27,514 nt of DNA from UBA1219 sp045601425 (lineage in GTDB: Bacteria; Bacteroidota; Bacteroidia; Bacteroidales; P3). Below, one piece after another: positions 1-8,791 of the stretch (position 1 is its first letter; each line of letters begins with the position of its first letter). Under the pieces are notes generated by a model. That model worked only from the letters and a program-made list of their open reading frames with translations. It did no database searches and was not told the DNA's origin. The position numbers were made by a program, and so were the translations under genes. Location of the stretch: NCBI GenBank assembly GCA_045601425.1, contig JAZRZP010000021.1:1-27514 (forward strand). The letters run 5' to 3'.

Positions 1-1
1 A

Positions 2-1048
2 AAAATTCTGCCGTATATCAATGATGATTCAACCAAGGGGCAGGACATTCTTTCTTATTTCTTCACTACTTTTAGTAAATATGTAAATCGTGGCGACAAG
101 AACCAAGCCTTTACCCCTAATCATATTGCGCATTTTATGTGCAAGGTTGGTGGAATCAATAAGAATTTAAGAGTTTTAGACCCCACTTGTGGCTCAGGGA
201 CTTTTCTTGTTCAAGCAATGACGCAAATTTTGGACGAATGCGATACTGAAGCAGAGAAAAACAATGTAAAACAAAATCAAATTTACGGCATTGAGTACGA
301 CCGTGACGTGTATGGCTTGGCAACTACCAATATGCTGATTCACAGCGATGGTAATTCGAACATTATTCAGGCATCATGCTTTGACAAGGCAAACTGGATA
401 AAAGGGAAAAACATTGGTTTGGTGTTGATGAATCCACCTTACAATGCACAAAAGACTGTCGTGCCTCGTGATTTTGCCAATACGTGGGGAAGTTCAAAAG
501 AAGACCCGAGCAAAGGTCTTTATTTTGTTCGTTATGTGGCTGATTCTGTCGGACAAGGCCGTTTGCTAACGCTTCTGCCGATGCAATGTGCGATAAAAAC
601 CAATACAATCATTGCCGACATAAAAACTGATATGTTGCGCCGTCATACACTTGACGCTGTCTTCTCGTTCCCAGCAGAAATGTTTTATCCTGGTGCAAGC
701 GCAGTGGCTTGTTGCATGGTATTTAAGTTAGGACAACCTCATCCACGCAATTATGAAACCTTTTTCGGCTATTTCAAAGATGATGGATTTGAAAAACGCA
801 AAGGTGTTGGCCGCACCGATGTAAAAGGCCGTTGGGCTGACATTGAAAAGGAATGGCTCTATTTGTACGAACATCGATTGACTGAACCCGGTCTTTCGGT
901 TATGCAACGCATTGACAGTGGCAATCAAGAATGGTGCGCCGAAGCCTATATGGAAACGGATTACAGCACATTGACGGATGCTGACTTTATCCGTAAAATG
1001 CAAGATTATGCTGCGTTTTTAATTAGTAGTGAGGAGGGACAGCGATGA
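2..1048 (+). CDS. N6-adenine DNA methyltransferase subunit of a restriction-modification system, 5' end outside window
   Basis: The reading frame is open from the first bases of the window, so the gene starts upstream; about 348 C-terminal residues are visible. It would transfer a methyl group from S-adenosylmethionine to adenine N6. Visible motifs in order: the FTPNHIAHFM segment that precedes the catalytic domain in type I and BcgI-like methylases, the SAM-binding motif DPTCGSGTF, the acidic GIEYDRD motif, and the catalytic NPPY motif of N6-adenine methylases (near 430-445). The C-terminal EPGLSV and EWCAEAYMETDYS segments resemble HsdM/BcgI-A type proteins. Its TGA overlaps the ATG of the following specificity subunit (ATGA), indicating translational coupling. 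Whether the missing N-terminus carries a nuclease domain (type IIB/BcgI-like) or not (classical HsdM with a separate HsdR) cannot be decided here. Base composition is AT-richer than the uvrA block. Confidence 0.93.
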   Translation, partial: KILPYINDDSTKGQDILSYFFTTFSKYVNRGDKNQAFTPNHIAHFMCKVGGINKNLRVLDPTCGSGTFLVQAMTQILDECDTEAEKNNVKQNQIYGIEYDRDVYGLATTNMLIHSDGNSNIIQASCFDKANWIKGKNIGLVLMNPPYNAQKTVVPRDFANTWGSSKEDPSKGLYFVRYVADSVGQGRLLTLLPMQCAIKTNTIIADIKTDMLRRHTLDAVFSFPAEMFYPGASAVACCMVFKLGQPHPRNYETFFGYFKDDGFEKRKGVGRTDVKGRWADIEKEWLYLYEHRLTEPGLSVMQRIDSGNQEWCAEAYMETDYSTLTDADFIRKMQDYAAFLISSEEGQR

Positions 1049-2082
1049 ATACTGAAAATTGGAAGTGGTTTCGTTATGATGAAATTTTTGAAATAAAAAA
1101 AGGTAAACGCCTTACAACAGCAGATATGGAAGTCGGTAACATACGTTATATTGGAGCTATTGATTCCCATAATGGAGTGTCGAATTATATTTCTAATGAT
1201 GAGCATATTCACGAAAGTAATACAATTACGGTAAGTTATAATGGTTCTGTGGGTTTTGCTTATTATCAAGATAAACCATTTTGGGCTACCGATGACGTTA
1301 ATGTTCTTTATCCAAAGTTTTCATTAAATGTAAATATTGCTTTGTTTCTCTGCACGATGTTTGAGAAAGAACAATACCGTTATAATTATGGGAGAAAGTG
1401 GACTAAAGATATAATGGAAAAATCCATGATAAAACTTCCAACAACAGAAAATGAACAACCCGACTGGCAATGGATGGAGGATTATGCAAAAAATACTTTG
1501 TTGCCACAATTACCTGAAAAAGCACGCCAAGTTTGGGAAAAACGATATAATAATCAGCCGCTTTCTTCTCAAAAATTAGAGTTGAAAACAGATGAATGGA
1601 AGTGGTTTAAAATTGGTGATTTATTTCAAGAAATTTACAAGGCAAAAGCGCATGTCAAACAAGAAGTCAATATTACAAACGATTTAGCCAATGGCTTGAT
1701 TTTTATTTCAAGAACGGAAACGAATAATGGATGTGATGTGTTTGTTGAAAGAGATGACAGTATAGTAGTTGAAGCAGGGAATGCAATTATTATTGGAGAT
1801 ACAACAGCAACTTGTTTTTATCAAGAAAAGGAATTCACAACAGGAGATCACATTATTGTTTGTCGTTCCAATTGGTTAAATAAAAGCACTGCATTATTTT
1901 TCAAAACCATAATGGATAATGAAAAATATCGATTCAATTATGGCAGAGCTTTCAAAATGGAATTAGTAAGAGAACACAGAATTAAACTACCTGCTACCAC
2001 AAATAAAAATGGCGAATACGAACCCGATTGGCAATGGATGGAAGATTACATAAAAGGATTGCCGTACAGTGGTGCAATATAA
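1045..2082 (+). CDS. Restriction-modification specificity subunit (HsdS/BcgI-B-like) with two target-recognition domains
   Basis: A 345-residue protein made of two similar halves. Each half opens with a W-K-W-F motif (EWKWFKIGDLF in the second) and closes with a PDWQWMEDY motif; YNYGR/FNYGR recurs before each closing helix. This is the layout of type I methylase S proteins, in which each target-recognition domain reads one half of a bipartite site and the helical parts fix the spacing and bind the M subunit. The end (YIKGLPYSGAI) resembles S subunits common in gut bacteria. The length is near the compact BcgI-B type rather than long HsdS proteins. It starts inside the stop codon of the methylase gene, so the two are co-translated. 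The halves share motifs but differ in the variable parts, so the recognition site should be asymmetric. No restriction subunit follows within the window. Confidence 0.92.
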   Translation: MNTENWKWFRYDEIFEIKKGKRLTTADMEVGNIRYIGAIDSHNGVSNYISNDEHIHESNTITVSYNGSVGFAYYQDKPFWATDDVNVLYPKFSLNVNIALFLCTMFEKEQYRYNYGRKWTKDIMEKSMIKLPTTENEQPDWQWMEDYAKNTLLPQLPEKARQVWEKRYNNQPLSSQKLELKTDEWKWFKIGDLFQEIYKAKAHVKQEVNITNDLANGLIFISRTETNNGCDVFVERDDSIVVEAGNAIIIGDTTATCFYQEKEFTTGDHIIVCRSNWLNKSTALFFKTIMDNEKYRFNYGRAFKMELVREHRIKLPATTNKNGEYEPDWQWMEDYIKGLPYSGAI

Positions 2083-2215
2083 TCTTCAAGAAAATTTAAA
2101 AAGGCCACCCGTAAAACCTCCCCCTGTCCGACAACTCATTCCGAAAACGCCAAAACAAGGTATACCCCCAAAGGGCACACCTTATGTTTTCCCTGTACGG
2201 CAAACCCAGATATGA
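2072..2215 (+). CDS. Possible 47-residue proline-rich small protein, GTG start (doubtful)
   Basis: A GTG inside the last codons of the specificity gene opens a frame of 47 codons ending at 2215. The product is rich in proline and basic residues (KRPPVKPPPVRQ, then IPPKGTPYVF). I recognise no family, there is no ribosome-binding site, and an open frame of this size can arise by chance. It is listed because it is the only open frame covering most of the gap between the specificity gene and uvrA. It may simply be a remnant of an older reading frame. Confidence 0.15.
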   Translation: MQYNLQENLKRPPVKPPPVRQLIPKTPKQGIPPKGTPYVFPVRQTQI

Positions 2216-2284
2216 CAGAAAATGACATATTCGCCATGCCGGAAGGCCTTTTTTTCAGATTCCGACCACTTTTCTGCACAAAAC

Positions 2285-2316
2285 TTTGCCCGAACGGTAT
2301 TTTTTTCGTATATTTG
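2285..2316 (+). promoter_or_regulatory. Bacteroidetes-type promoter for uvrA
   Basis: TTTG at 2285-2288, 20 bases, then TATATTTG at 2309-2316, matching the sigma-ABfr consensus TTTG-N19-20-TAnnTTTG. Transcription should start near 2322, about 17 bases before the ATG at 2339. This also argues against the longer upstream start at 2222, which would place the promoter inside the gene. Confidence 0.8.
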
Positions 2317-2338
2317 CACTACATTTTTCACCACTGCA

Positions 2339-5158
2339 ATGAGTTCAAACGACCGAGAATCAGACATATACATAAAAGGTGCGAGGGTAAACAATCTGAA
2401 GAACATCGACATCTCGATACCTCGCAACAAACTTGTCGTAATAACCGGTCTGTCGGGTTCCGGCAAGTCGTCGCTTGCATTCGACACGCTGTATGCCGAA
2501 GGCCAACGCCGCTACGTGGAAAGCCTGAGCTCTTACGCCCGCCAATTCATGGGCCGCATGAACAAACCCGATGTGGACTACATAAAGGGCATTTCGCCGG
2601 CAGTAGCCATCGAACAGAAGGTGAAGACCAACAATCCGCGTTCCACCGTCGGCACCTCGACCGAAATATACGAATACCTCAAACTGCTGTTCGCTCGCAT
2701 AGGCAAGACCTTCTCCCCCATTTCGGGAAAGGAAGTGAAACGCCATTCCGTAAGCGACGTGCTGGACTTCATTCTCGAACAGCCCGAAGGAAGCAGGCTC
2801 ATGCTGCTCGCACCCATCGGAAGCAAGGACAAGAACCAGCTTGCCGCACTGCTGGAAATACTTCTGCAGGAAGGATTTGCCAGAGTCGTTGCCGACGGCA
2901 GGGTGCTCCGCATCGAGGATTTCATGGAAGAAAAGACTTTTTTCAGAAAATGCAAGGAGGTGAACCTTCTCGTGGACAGGATTGCACTGCACCTGCAGGA
3001 CGGGAACCGCGACGAAATTTCGGCACGAATCGCCGACTCCGTCGAGACGGCTTTTTACGAAGGCCACGGAATATGCCTCGTTGAGGTGGCCGAAGAAAGC
3101 GGCAACATGCGTTTCGAGTTTTCGAACCGCTTCGAAGCCGACGGCATGACATTCGAAAAACCCAACCCCAACTTCTTCAGTTTCAACAACCCCTACGGTG
3201 CCTGCCCCACATGTCAGGGCTTCGGACACATCATGGGCATCGACGAGGACATCGTCGTTCCCAACAAAAAACTTTCGGTTTTCGAAGACGCCGTTGTCTG
3301 CTGGCGCGGTGAAAAAATGTGCGAATGGAAAGCGTTTCTGATAAAACAGTCGGGAAAAATCGGATTTCCCATACACCGCCCGTATCTGAAACTTACCGAT
3401 AAGGAAAAGGACATACTGTGGAACGGCGCCGGAGAATTTCCGGGCATCAACGGCTTTTTCAGCTGGGTAGAGAGCCAGACATACAAGATACAGTACCGCG
3501 TGATGCTTGCCCGCTACCGCGGCAAAGCCCTGTGCCCCGACTGCAAGGGCACCCGTCTGCGCAAAGATGCCGGATATGTGAAGATAGCCGGAAAATCCAT
3601 CACTGACCTCGTGCTCATGCCGGTTGACGAGCTTTTCGGATTCATCACGGCACTGCAACTGACGCCACACGAACAGGAAATTTCGCAACGCATAATGACC
3701 GAATTGCGTAACCGTCTGAAATACCTGCTCGACGTGGGATTGGGATACCTTACCCTGAACCGTCTGTCGAACACTCTTTCGGGAGGAGAATCACAGAGAA
3801 TAAACCTCGCCACGAGTCTGGGCAGCTCGCTTGTCGGGTCAACATACATTCTGGACGAGCCGAGCATAGGCCTGCACCCGCGCGACACCCACCAGCTGAT
3901 AGAAGTCCTGAAAGAGCTCCGCGACTTGGGCAACACGGTAGTCGTGGTGGAACACGACGAAGAAATAATAAAATCCGCCGATTATATAATAGACATAGGT
4001 CCGTACGCCGGACGGCTGGGCGGCGAAGTGGTATTTGCCGGCGATTATCGGCAACTTATAAGCGGCAAAAGCAAATCGCTGACGGCAGCATACCTAAAAA
4101 ACGAAATGCAGATAGCGGTTCCGGCATTACGCAGGCCAGCACGTGATTTCATCTGCATCGAAGGGGCTTGGGCCAACAATCTGAAAGACGTGAGCGTAAA
4201 AATCCCGCTGCACAACATGGTAGTTGTGACTGGCGTGAGCGGTTCCGGCAAGACCACTCTCGTGAAACACGTTCTGTACGACATTCTGCAGAAACGGTTC
4301 AACGGTGCGGCGGAATATACGGGAAAATGTTCCGAAATTTCGGGCGACCTCAATGCCATTGCGGGAGTGGAACTCATCGACCAGAATCCCATAGGGCGTT
4401 CGTCGCGTTCGAATCCGGCAAGTTACATAAAGGCATACGACGAAATACGCCAGCTTTACGCATCACAGCCTCTTGCACAGCGACGGGGCTACAAACCTGG
4501 GTATTTCTCGTTCAACGTGGAAGGCGGCCGCTGCGAAACCTGTCAGGGCGAAGGCACCGTGAGCATCGGAATGCAGTTCATGGCCGACGTGCACCTCGTA
4601 TGCGAGGAATGCCACGGTCACCGTTTCAAGGAAGAGACTCTGGAGATACTTTACAGAGAAAAAAACATCTCCGAAATTCTGGACATGACTGTAAATCAAG
4701 CCGTTGAATTTTTCCAAGAAGACAACTCCCCTTCCCCGAAACGCATTGTAGAGCGTCTGAAGCCTTTGCAGGACGTTGGGCTCGGATACCTGAAACTCGG
4801 GCAGTCGTCGAGTTCGCTGAGCGGCGGAGAGGCACAACGCATCAAACTGGCCTCATTCCTTGTAAAAGGCAGTTCTTCGGAACACCTGCTCTTCATCTTC
4901 GACGAACCTTCGACTGGACTGCATCTTCACGACATTCAGAAACTCATAACGTCGTTCAACACGCTGATAGAAAACGGACACTCCATAATAGTGATAGAAC
5001 ACCATCAGGACATCATAAAGGTGGCCGACCATGTGATAGACATGGGGCCGGAAGGCGGCGTGGGAGGTGGCAATGTGGTTTTTTCGGGAACACCGGAGAA
5101 ACTCGTAAAGTGCACAAAATCCCATACAGCCAAATATCTGAAAGACAAACTTTTATAA
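2339..5158 (+). CDS. uvrA: UvrABC system protein A (excinuclease ATPase subunit)
   Basis: UvrA is the damage-recognising ATPase of nucleotide excision repair; the dimer loads UvrB at bulky lesions. The 939-residue length is normal for the family. Both ABC modules are complete: Walker A GLSGSGKSS (residues about 37-45) and GVSGSGKTT (about 632-640), signature LSGGESQRI (about 480) and LSGGEAQRI (about 827), and Walker B segments ILDEPSIGLHP and IFDEPSTGLH. Zinc-binding cysteine pairs are seen in CPTCQGFGH, CPDCKGTRL, and CETCQGEG with CEECHGHRF. The frame extends upstream to an ATG at 2222, but the promoter lies at 2285-2316 and the family N-terminus aligns with the ATG at 2339, so I use that start. 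galE follows 19 bases downstream and probably shares the transcript. Confidence 0.98.
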   Translation: MSSNDRESDIYIKGARVNNLKNIDISIPRNKLVVITGLSGSGKSSLAFDTLYAEGQRRYVESLSSYARQFMGRMNKPDVDYIKGISPAVAIEQKVKTNNPRSTVGTSTEIYEYLKLLFARIGKTFSPISGKEVKRHSVSDVLDFILEQPEGSRLMLLAPIGSKDKNQLAALLEILLQEGFARVVADGRVLRIEDFMEEKTFFRKCKEVNLLVDRIALHLQDGNRDEISARIADSVETAFYEGHGICLVEVAEESGNMRFEFSNRFEADGMTFEKPNPNFFSFNNPYGACPTCQGFGHIMGIDEDIVVPNKKLSVFEDAVVCWRGEKMCEWKAFLIKQSGKIGFPIHRPYLKLTDKEKDILWNGAGEFPGINGFFSWVESQTYKIQYRVMLARYRGKALCPDCKGTRLRKDAGYVKIAGKSITDLVLMPVDELFGFITALQLTPHEQEISQRIMTELRNRLKYLLDVGLGYLTLNRLSNTLSGGESQRINLATSLGSSLVGSTYILDEPSIGLHPRDTHQLIEVLKELRDLGNTVVVVEHDEEIIKSADYIIDIGPYAGRLGGEVVFAGDYRQLISGKSKSLTAAYLKNEMQIAVPALRRPARDFICIEGAWANNLKDVSVKIPLHNMVVVTGVSGSGKTTLVKHVLYDILQKRFNGAAEYTGKCSEISGDLNAIAGVELIDQNPIGRSSRSNPASYIKAYDEIRQLYASQPLAQRRGYKPGYFSFNVEGGRCETCQGEGTVSIGMQFMADVHLVCEECHGHRFKEETLEILYREKNISEILDMTVNQAVEFFQEDNSPSPKRIVERLKPLQDVGLGYLKLGQSSSSLSGGEAQRIKLASFLVKGSSSEHLLFIFDEPSTGLHLHDIQKLITSFNTLIENGHSIIVIEHHQDIIKVADHVIDMGPEGGVGGGNVVFSGTPEKLVKCTKSHTAKYLKDKLL

Positions 5159-5177
5159 TAAAAAAAAACAGAACATT

Positions 5178-6203
5178 ATGACCAAGATACTAGTTACCGG
5201 CGGAACCGGATTCATCGGTTCCCACACTTCGGTGGAATTGATAAACAAGGGTTACACGGTAGTCATTGCCGACAATCTGAGCAACTCGAACGCCGACGTC
5301 GTCGATGCCATTGAAAAAATCACCGGCACCCGTCCGATTTTCGAGAAAGCCGACCTTTCGGTACGCTCTCAGGCCGAAGAAGTGTTCGAGAAACACTGCG
5401 ACATTGCCGCAGTGATAAACTTTGCGGCATACAAGGCCGTGGGAGAATCGGTAAAGGAACCACTGAAATACTATTCCAACAATCTCTGCATAGTGTTCAA
5501 CCTGCTATCGGAAATGGAAAGACACGGTATCAGGAATTTCGTCCAGTCGTCGTCGTGCACCGTTTACGGAGAGCCCGACACGCTGCCGATTTCGGAAAGT
5601 TCCCCGCTCAAGCCTGCCACATCGCCGTACGGCAACACGAAGAAGATGGTGGAAGACATTCTCGCCGACGTTGCCAAGCAAGACAAGATCTGCGCCATCG
5701 CCTTGCGGTACTTCAACCCAATAGGTGCCCACCCCACGGGACTCATTGGTGAACTGCCCCGCGGAGTGCCCAACAACCTCATGCCGTTCATCACACAGAC
5801 AGCAATCGGCATACGCCAGCAGCTCAGCGTTTTCGGCAATGACTACGACACCCCCGACGGCACATGCATACGCGACTACATTCACGTCGTGGATCTGGCC
5901 AAATCGCACGTCTCTGCCGTGGAACGGCTTGTAAACCGCCGCAACAAGGCCGGCATCGAATTCTTCAACATCGGCACAGGCAACGGATTTTCGGTAATGG
6001 AGGTGATAAAGAGTTTTGAAAAGACTTCCGGCGTGAAGCTGAACTACAAAATAGCAGACCGCAGAGAAGGCGACATCGTAAAGATCTGGGCCGACACTTC
6101 CCTTTCGAACCGCGAACTTGGCTGGAAGGCCGAATATTCTCTCGACGACATGACCCGCGACGCATGGAATTGGGAAAAGAAACTGCAAAACGCAAAAAAA
6201 TAA
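5178..6203 (+). CDS. galE: UDP-glucose 4-epimerase
   Basis: A 341-residue extended short-chain dehydrogenase that interconverts UDP-glucose and UDP-galactose (Leloir pathway, supply of galactose for surface glycans). The NAD-binding GGTGFIGSH glycine motif lies at residues 8-16, the serine cluster QSSSCTVYG at about 123-131, and the catalytic YxxxK as Y151-GNT-K155. The family segments ALRYFNPIGAHP and CIRDYIHVVDLA are present, as is the C-terminal FNIGTGNGFSV substrate region. Length and order match bacterial GalE. It lies 19 bases after uvrA and 6 bases before the next gene, so it is probably in the uvrA operon, although no functional link to repair is apparent. Confidence 0.97.
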   Translation: MTKILVTGGTGFIGSHTSVELINKGYTVVIADNLSNSNADVVDAIEKITGTRPIFEKADLSVRSQAEEVFEKHCDIAAVINFAAYKAVGESVKEPLKYYSNNLCIVFNLLSEMERHGIRNFVQSSSCTVYGEPDTLPISESSPLKPATSPYGNTKKMVEDILADVAKQDKICAIALRYFNPIGAHPTGLIGELPRGVPNNLMPFITQTAIGIRQQLSVFGNDYDTPDGTCIRDYIHVVDLAKSHVSAVERLVNRRNKAGIEFFNIGTGNGFSVMEVIKSFEKTSGVKLNYKIADRREGDIVKIWADTSLSNRELGWKAEYSLDDMTRDAWNWEKKLQNAKK

Positions 6204-6209
6204 GTCACC

Positions 6210-6683
6210 ATGAAAAAATTCATTGCGATATTCCTGATTTCGTTCATCGCATTTTCCGCCACCGCCCAGAATGGCCTTAACATGCGCCCTGCCACTGCAA
6301 AGCTGATGCAGAAAAACAAAAAAGCGAAGCCCGCAGTTTATGAAGGCGACATAATTTCAAATCCCGACATCGCACCGGAATTTCCCGGCGGTTTTGTGGA
6401 ACTCAACCGTTACGTGCGCGACAGCATACTCTATCCTGAAGAGGCACGGACACTGCGTGTTACCGGAAAGGTGTATGCAACTTTCGTGGTGGAACGCGAC
6501 GGTGTCATCAGCGACATTGTCATAAAGAAGGACATCGGGCATGGCTGTGGCGAAGAGGTGAAACGTCTGATTGGAACTATGCCGAAATGGAAGCCCGGAA
6601 TGCACAAGAACGTGCCGCAACGCTGCCTTGCTGTGCTGTGCATATATTTCGGCAACGGCATGGCCGAAGTTGACACCTATTGA
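6210..6683 (+). CDS. Exported TonB C-terminal-domain protein
   Basis: A 157-residue protein with a clear signal peptide (MKKFIAIFLISF, cleavage probably after ATAQ). The mature part contains the PEFPGG motif found at the start of many Bacteroidetes TonB C-terminal domains. It continues with the YPEEARTLRVTGKVYATFVVERDG strands (split here: YPEEARTLRV and GKVYATFVVERDG) and a MPKWKPG segment. There is no N-terminal proline-rich spanning region and no uncleaved membrane anchor, so this is probably a free periplasmic protein with a TonB fold rather than an energy transducer for ExbBD. It starts 6 bases after galE and is followed by a strong hairpin. Its partner is unknown. Confidence 0.85.
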   Translation: MKKFIAIFLISFIAFSATAQNGLNMRPATAKLMQKNKKAKPAVYEGDIISNPDIAPEFPGGFVELNRYVRDSILYPEEARTLRVTGKVYATFVVERDGVISDIVIKKDIGHGCGEEVKRLIGTMPKWKPGMHKNVPQRCLAVLCIYFGNGMAEVDTY

Positions 6684-6700
6684 CTTTTGCGACAAATAAC

Positions 6701-6745
6701 CGAAGCAGGCGGAAATCCTTCGGATTTCCGCCTGCTTCGTCTTTT
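6701..6745 (+). terminator. Strong hairpin terminator after the uvrA-galE-tonB-like run
   Basis: A perfect 18-bp inverted repeat, 6701-6718 with 6722-6739, with a three-base loop and a short pyrimidine tract (TCTTTT) after it. It lies 18 bases downstream of the last plus-strand stop codon. Confidence 0.8.
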
Positions 6746-6789
6746 CCAATGCTCACGCATTCCTCAAGGCAGTACCGCGGGTCGTACAT

Positions 6790-6825
6790 AAAAAAAACAC
6801 AGCATTTTCATGCTGTGTTTTTTTC
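6790..6825. terminator. Bidirectional terminator between converging genes
   Basis: A15-bp stem (6791-6805 with 6810-6824) around a TTTC loop, with an A-tract on its left and a T-tract on its right, so it gives a U-run in either direction. It lies between the plus-strand TonB-like gene and the minus-strand lipoprotein gene, whose stop is at 6844. Confidence 0.82.
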
Positions 6826-6843
6826 AAAGAAAAGCATTTTCTG

Positions 6844-7410
6844 CTATTCAATGGTAAATACGTAGTCGTACTTGTCTCCGCCGTAAGAGAGTTTCTCGTT
6901 CTTGGTTTCAAACAAGTCCATCGGCCATTTGTCCACAATGAGTTTGAAATTACAGTTTCTATCTTCTCTGAGGTTCTCGCCGTCAGCAGCATCCTTGTTT
7001 ACCACCAGCGGCACGGATACGCGTACGTGGTATCTGCCTTTAGTTGCGACTTCCCAGCTGACATGTTCTACAATGAGAGTGTCGCCGTCGGCTGTCGGTT
7101 CCTTGTAATATTCGTACACACCGCCGTCTCTTGTCTGTTTAGAATTGGAGTTTGCGGAAAGCCACGATTTCTCGTAACCCATGCTGTCGTTGGTCACTTC
7201 CATGCTGCACATTCTATTTCTAGACAAGTAGATACTATTGTTGTAGTATGATTCACAGGATATATCCTTCATACTTTGCTTCATCCAAATATCAAGACGT
7301 TGCGGAACAGGCAATACAACAGTTTCGTCATCATCTTTCAGGCATGAAGTTGACATGCAGATGCCAGCCAGCACCAAAACTGCCATTATTATTTTATTGT
7401 ATTTTTTCAT
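6844..7410 (-). CDS. Lipoprotein of unknown function
   Basis: A 188-residue protein with a lipoprotein signal peptide: basic MKKYNK, a hydrophobic stretch, then STSC, with the cysteine at about residue 23 followed by LKDDD. The acidic residues after the cysteine resemble the lipoprotein export signal that sends Bacteroidetes lipoproteins to the cell surface. The rest shows no motif I recognise; it is predicted to be a beta-rich soluble domain of about 160 residues. It starts 26 bases downstream of the OmpA-family gene on the same strand and is probably co-transcribed with it, which places both at the outer membrane. NigD-like and other small Bacteroidales lipoproteins are possible relatives, but I cannot support an assignment. 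Confidence 0.85.
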   Translation of the reverse strand: MKKYNKIIMAVLVLAGICMSTSCLKDDDETVVLPVPQRLDIWMKQSMKDISCESYYNNSIYLSRNRMCSMEVTNDSMGYEKSWLSANSNSKQTRDGGVYEYYKEPTADGDTLIVEHVSWEVATKGRYHVRVSVPLVVNKDAADGENLREDRNCNFKLIVDKWPMDLFETKNEKLSYGGDKYDYVFTIE

Positions 7411-7436
7411 AATGTATTCTGTTTTAAAAGTTCATG

Positions 7437-8723
7437 TTATTTTTCCTTTCTGAATTCTATTTCTACACGGCGGTTTCTTGCGCGCCCGTTTTCAGTAGCG
7501 TTGGTATCGATAGGATACTGTTCGCCATAGCCTGTACAGGAGATTCTGTAGCGGCTTATACCCTTGTTTATAAGGTAGTTGGCAGCAGATCTGGAACGGC
7601 GTTCCGAAAGATCCTGATTGTATTTGTCGGTACCGATGCTGTCGGTGTGTCCATTGATTTGGATACGCAAAGAATTATCGGTCTGAAGCATTCTGTAAAC
7701 CTTATCCAGAATAGGTTTGGATTCATTTTTGAGTTTATCGGAATCGAATTCGAATTTCATGTCGAAAATGCAGGCACGCTTGTTGCTGATGTTTTCACCA
7801 TTGCGGAGCATTTCGTCGAGTTCATCGAGGGTGTAGCATTCTTTATGAACGTATTTCACTACGGTGTCGGTTTTTTCTACCGTATCGGTTTTTTCAATGA
7901 TGACAGGCTGTACTTGTTTGGGTTTGCTGGTACCGGTGTAGAACGGAAGTCCCACGCGGAGGCTGACTTCGATGCCGCGGTTGTAGCGTTCACCGCAGTT
8001 GTGGCGTGGAGCATTATCGAGAACGTTGGTGTAAATCATGTTCGATTGTGCCACGGAACCGTCAAGTTCCTTGTCGCTGAACGTGTTTACAAATCCCCAG
8101 TTGTAACCGCCTTCGAGTGCGAGGAGCATTTTACGGCCGTTTTCGAGTTTTACCGGGAAGCTTACGCCTGCACCTAAATAAAGGCTGAAATCAAGTGGTT
8201 TGAAGTTGTTCTTGTTGAGTTTTATTTCAACAGGGCCTTCCAATGCGCCTTCAGCCGTTCGGGCATTTGCCGAGGAATATTTTATTTTTCCTCCCATGGC
8301 AATACCCAGAGTCGGTGCTGCGATGATGTAGGGGCTTATCTTTTCGCGGTTAAAATTGTACACGAAAGGAATGCGTACATCCATGTAATGAGCGTCCACT
8401 CTGTATTCCACGTCTCCGTAGTTAGGATCGACGTAGCCGGTCTCTTTTGTGCCGCGTCCGTAGTAGTCGAGTTCCAAGCCCATGGAGAAACCCTTGTATA
8501 TAGGCAAGTCGGCAAAGATTCCTGCCTGAGGTTTCACAAGCATTGTCCGGTCATAACCATCATAATCGTCGCAAGTTAATTTCATGCTAGCGATATTGAT
8601 ACCGCCCTTCAAGCCTATACTCCACTTGTATTTCGGCGTATTGACCGTTTGCTCTTCTTCCTGAGCAACAGCCATGCCTGCAGTGAGTATAGCCAACGCT
8701 AAAACAATAATCCTTTTTTTCAT
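7437..8723 (-). CDS. OmpA-family outer-membrane protein with N-terminal beta-barrel
   Basis: A 428-residue exported protein, signal peptide MKKRIIVLALAILTAG ending near AVAQ. Residues about 30-240 resemble the outer-membrane beta-barrel (PRMT/OMP_b-brl type) of Bacteroidetes: KWSIGLKGGINIASMKL, repeated Y-G-R/G-Y-N strand turns, and a GLPFY closing strand. After a short linker comes a peptidoglycan-binding OmpA-like domain (about 310-425), seen as NGHTDSIGTDKYNQDLSERR, then GYGEQYPI and NGRARNRRVEI. It should anchor the outer membrane to the cell wall. The frame extends upstream to 8810, but that would run into the RNase P gene; the ATG at 8723 directly precedes the signal peptide and follows the promoter at 8761-8791. 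The lipoprotein gene follows 26 bases downstream. Confidence 0.95.
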   Translation of the reverse strand: MKKRIIVLALAILTAGMAVAQEEEQTVNTPKYKWSIGLKGGINIASMKLTCDDYDGYDRTMLVKPQAGIFADLPIYKGFSMGLELDYYGRGTKETGYVDPNYGDVEYRVDAHYMDVRIPFVYNFNREKISPYIIAAPTLGIAMGGKIKYSSANARTAEGALEGPVEIKLNKNNFKPLDFSLYLGAGVSFPVKLENGRKMLLALEGGYNWGFVNTFSDKELDGSVAQSNMIYTNVLDNAPRHNCGERYNRGIEVSLRVGLPFYTGTSKPKQVQPVIIEKTDTVEKTDTVVKYVHKECYTLDELDEMLRNGENISNKRACIFDMKFEFDSDKLKNESKPILDKVYRMLQTDNSLRIQINGHTDSIGTDKYNQDLSERRSRSAANYLINKGISRYRISCTGYGEQYPIDTNATENGRARNRRVEIEFRKEK

Positions 8724-8760
8724 TTTTTTAAAGTTTAGTTTAACATCTGTTATTTTTTTG

Positions 8761-8791
8761 CAAATATACGTATTTTTTCTGACACAGCGAA
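8761..8791 (-). promoter_or_regulatory. Bacteroidetes-type promoter for the OmpA-family gene
   Basis: On the minus strand TATATTTG (plus coordinates 8761-8768) lies about 38 bases upstream of the ATG at 8723. Nineteen bases further upstream is TTCG (8788-8791), a one-mismatch version of the TTTG -33 element, touching the T-run that ends rnpB. Confidence 0.65.

Noticed and set aside
2231..2256. GCC-GGAA-GGC followed by T7 as a terminator for the RM genes.
   Set aside because: The stem is only three base pairs, too short to call.
2360..3688. A 442-codon minus-strand frame opposite uvrA.
   Set aside because: Shadow of uvrA, with no recognisable domain and no promoter.
7434..8177. A 247-codon plus-strand frame opposite the OmpA-family gene.
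   Set aside because: The minus-strand gene has a signal peptide, OmpA domain and promoter; the plus frame has none.
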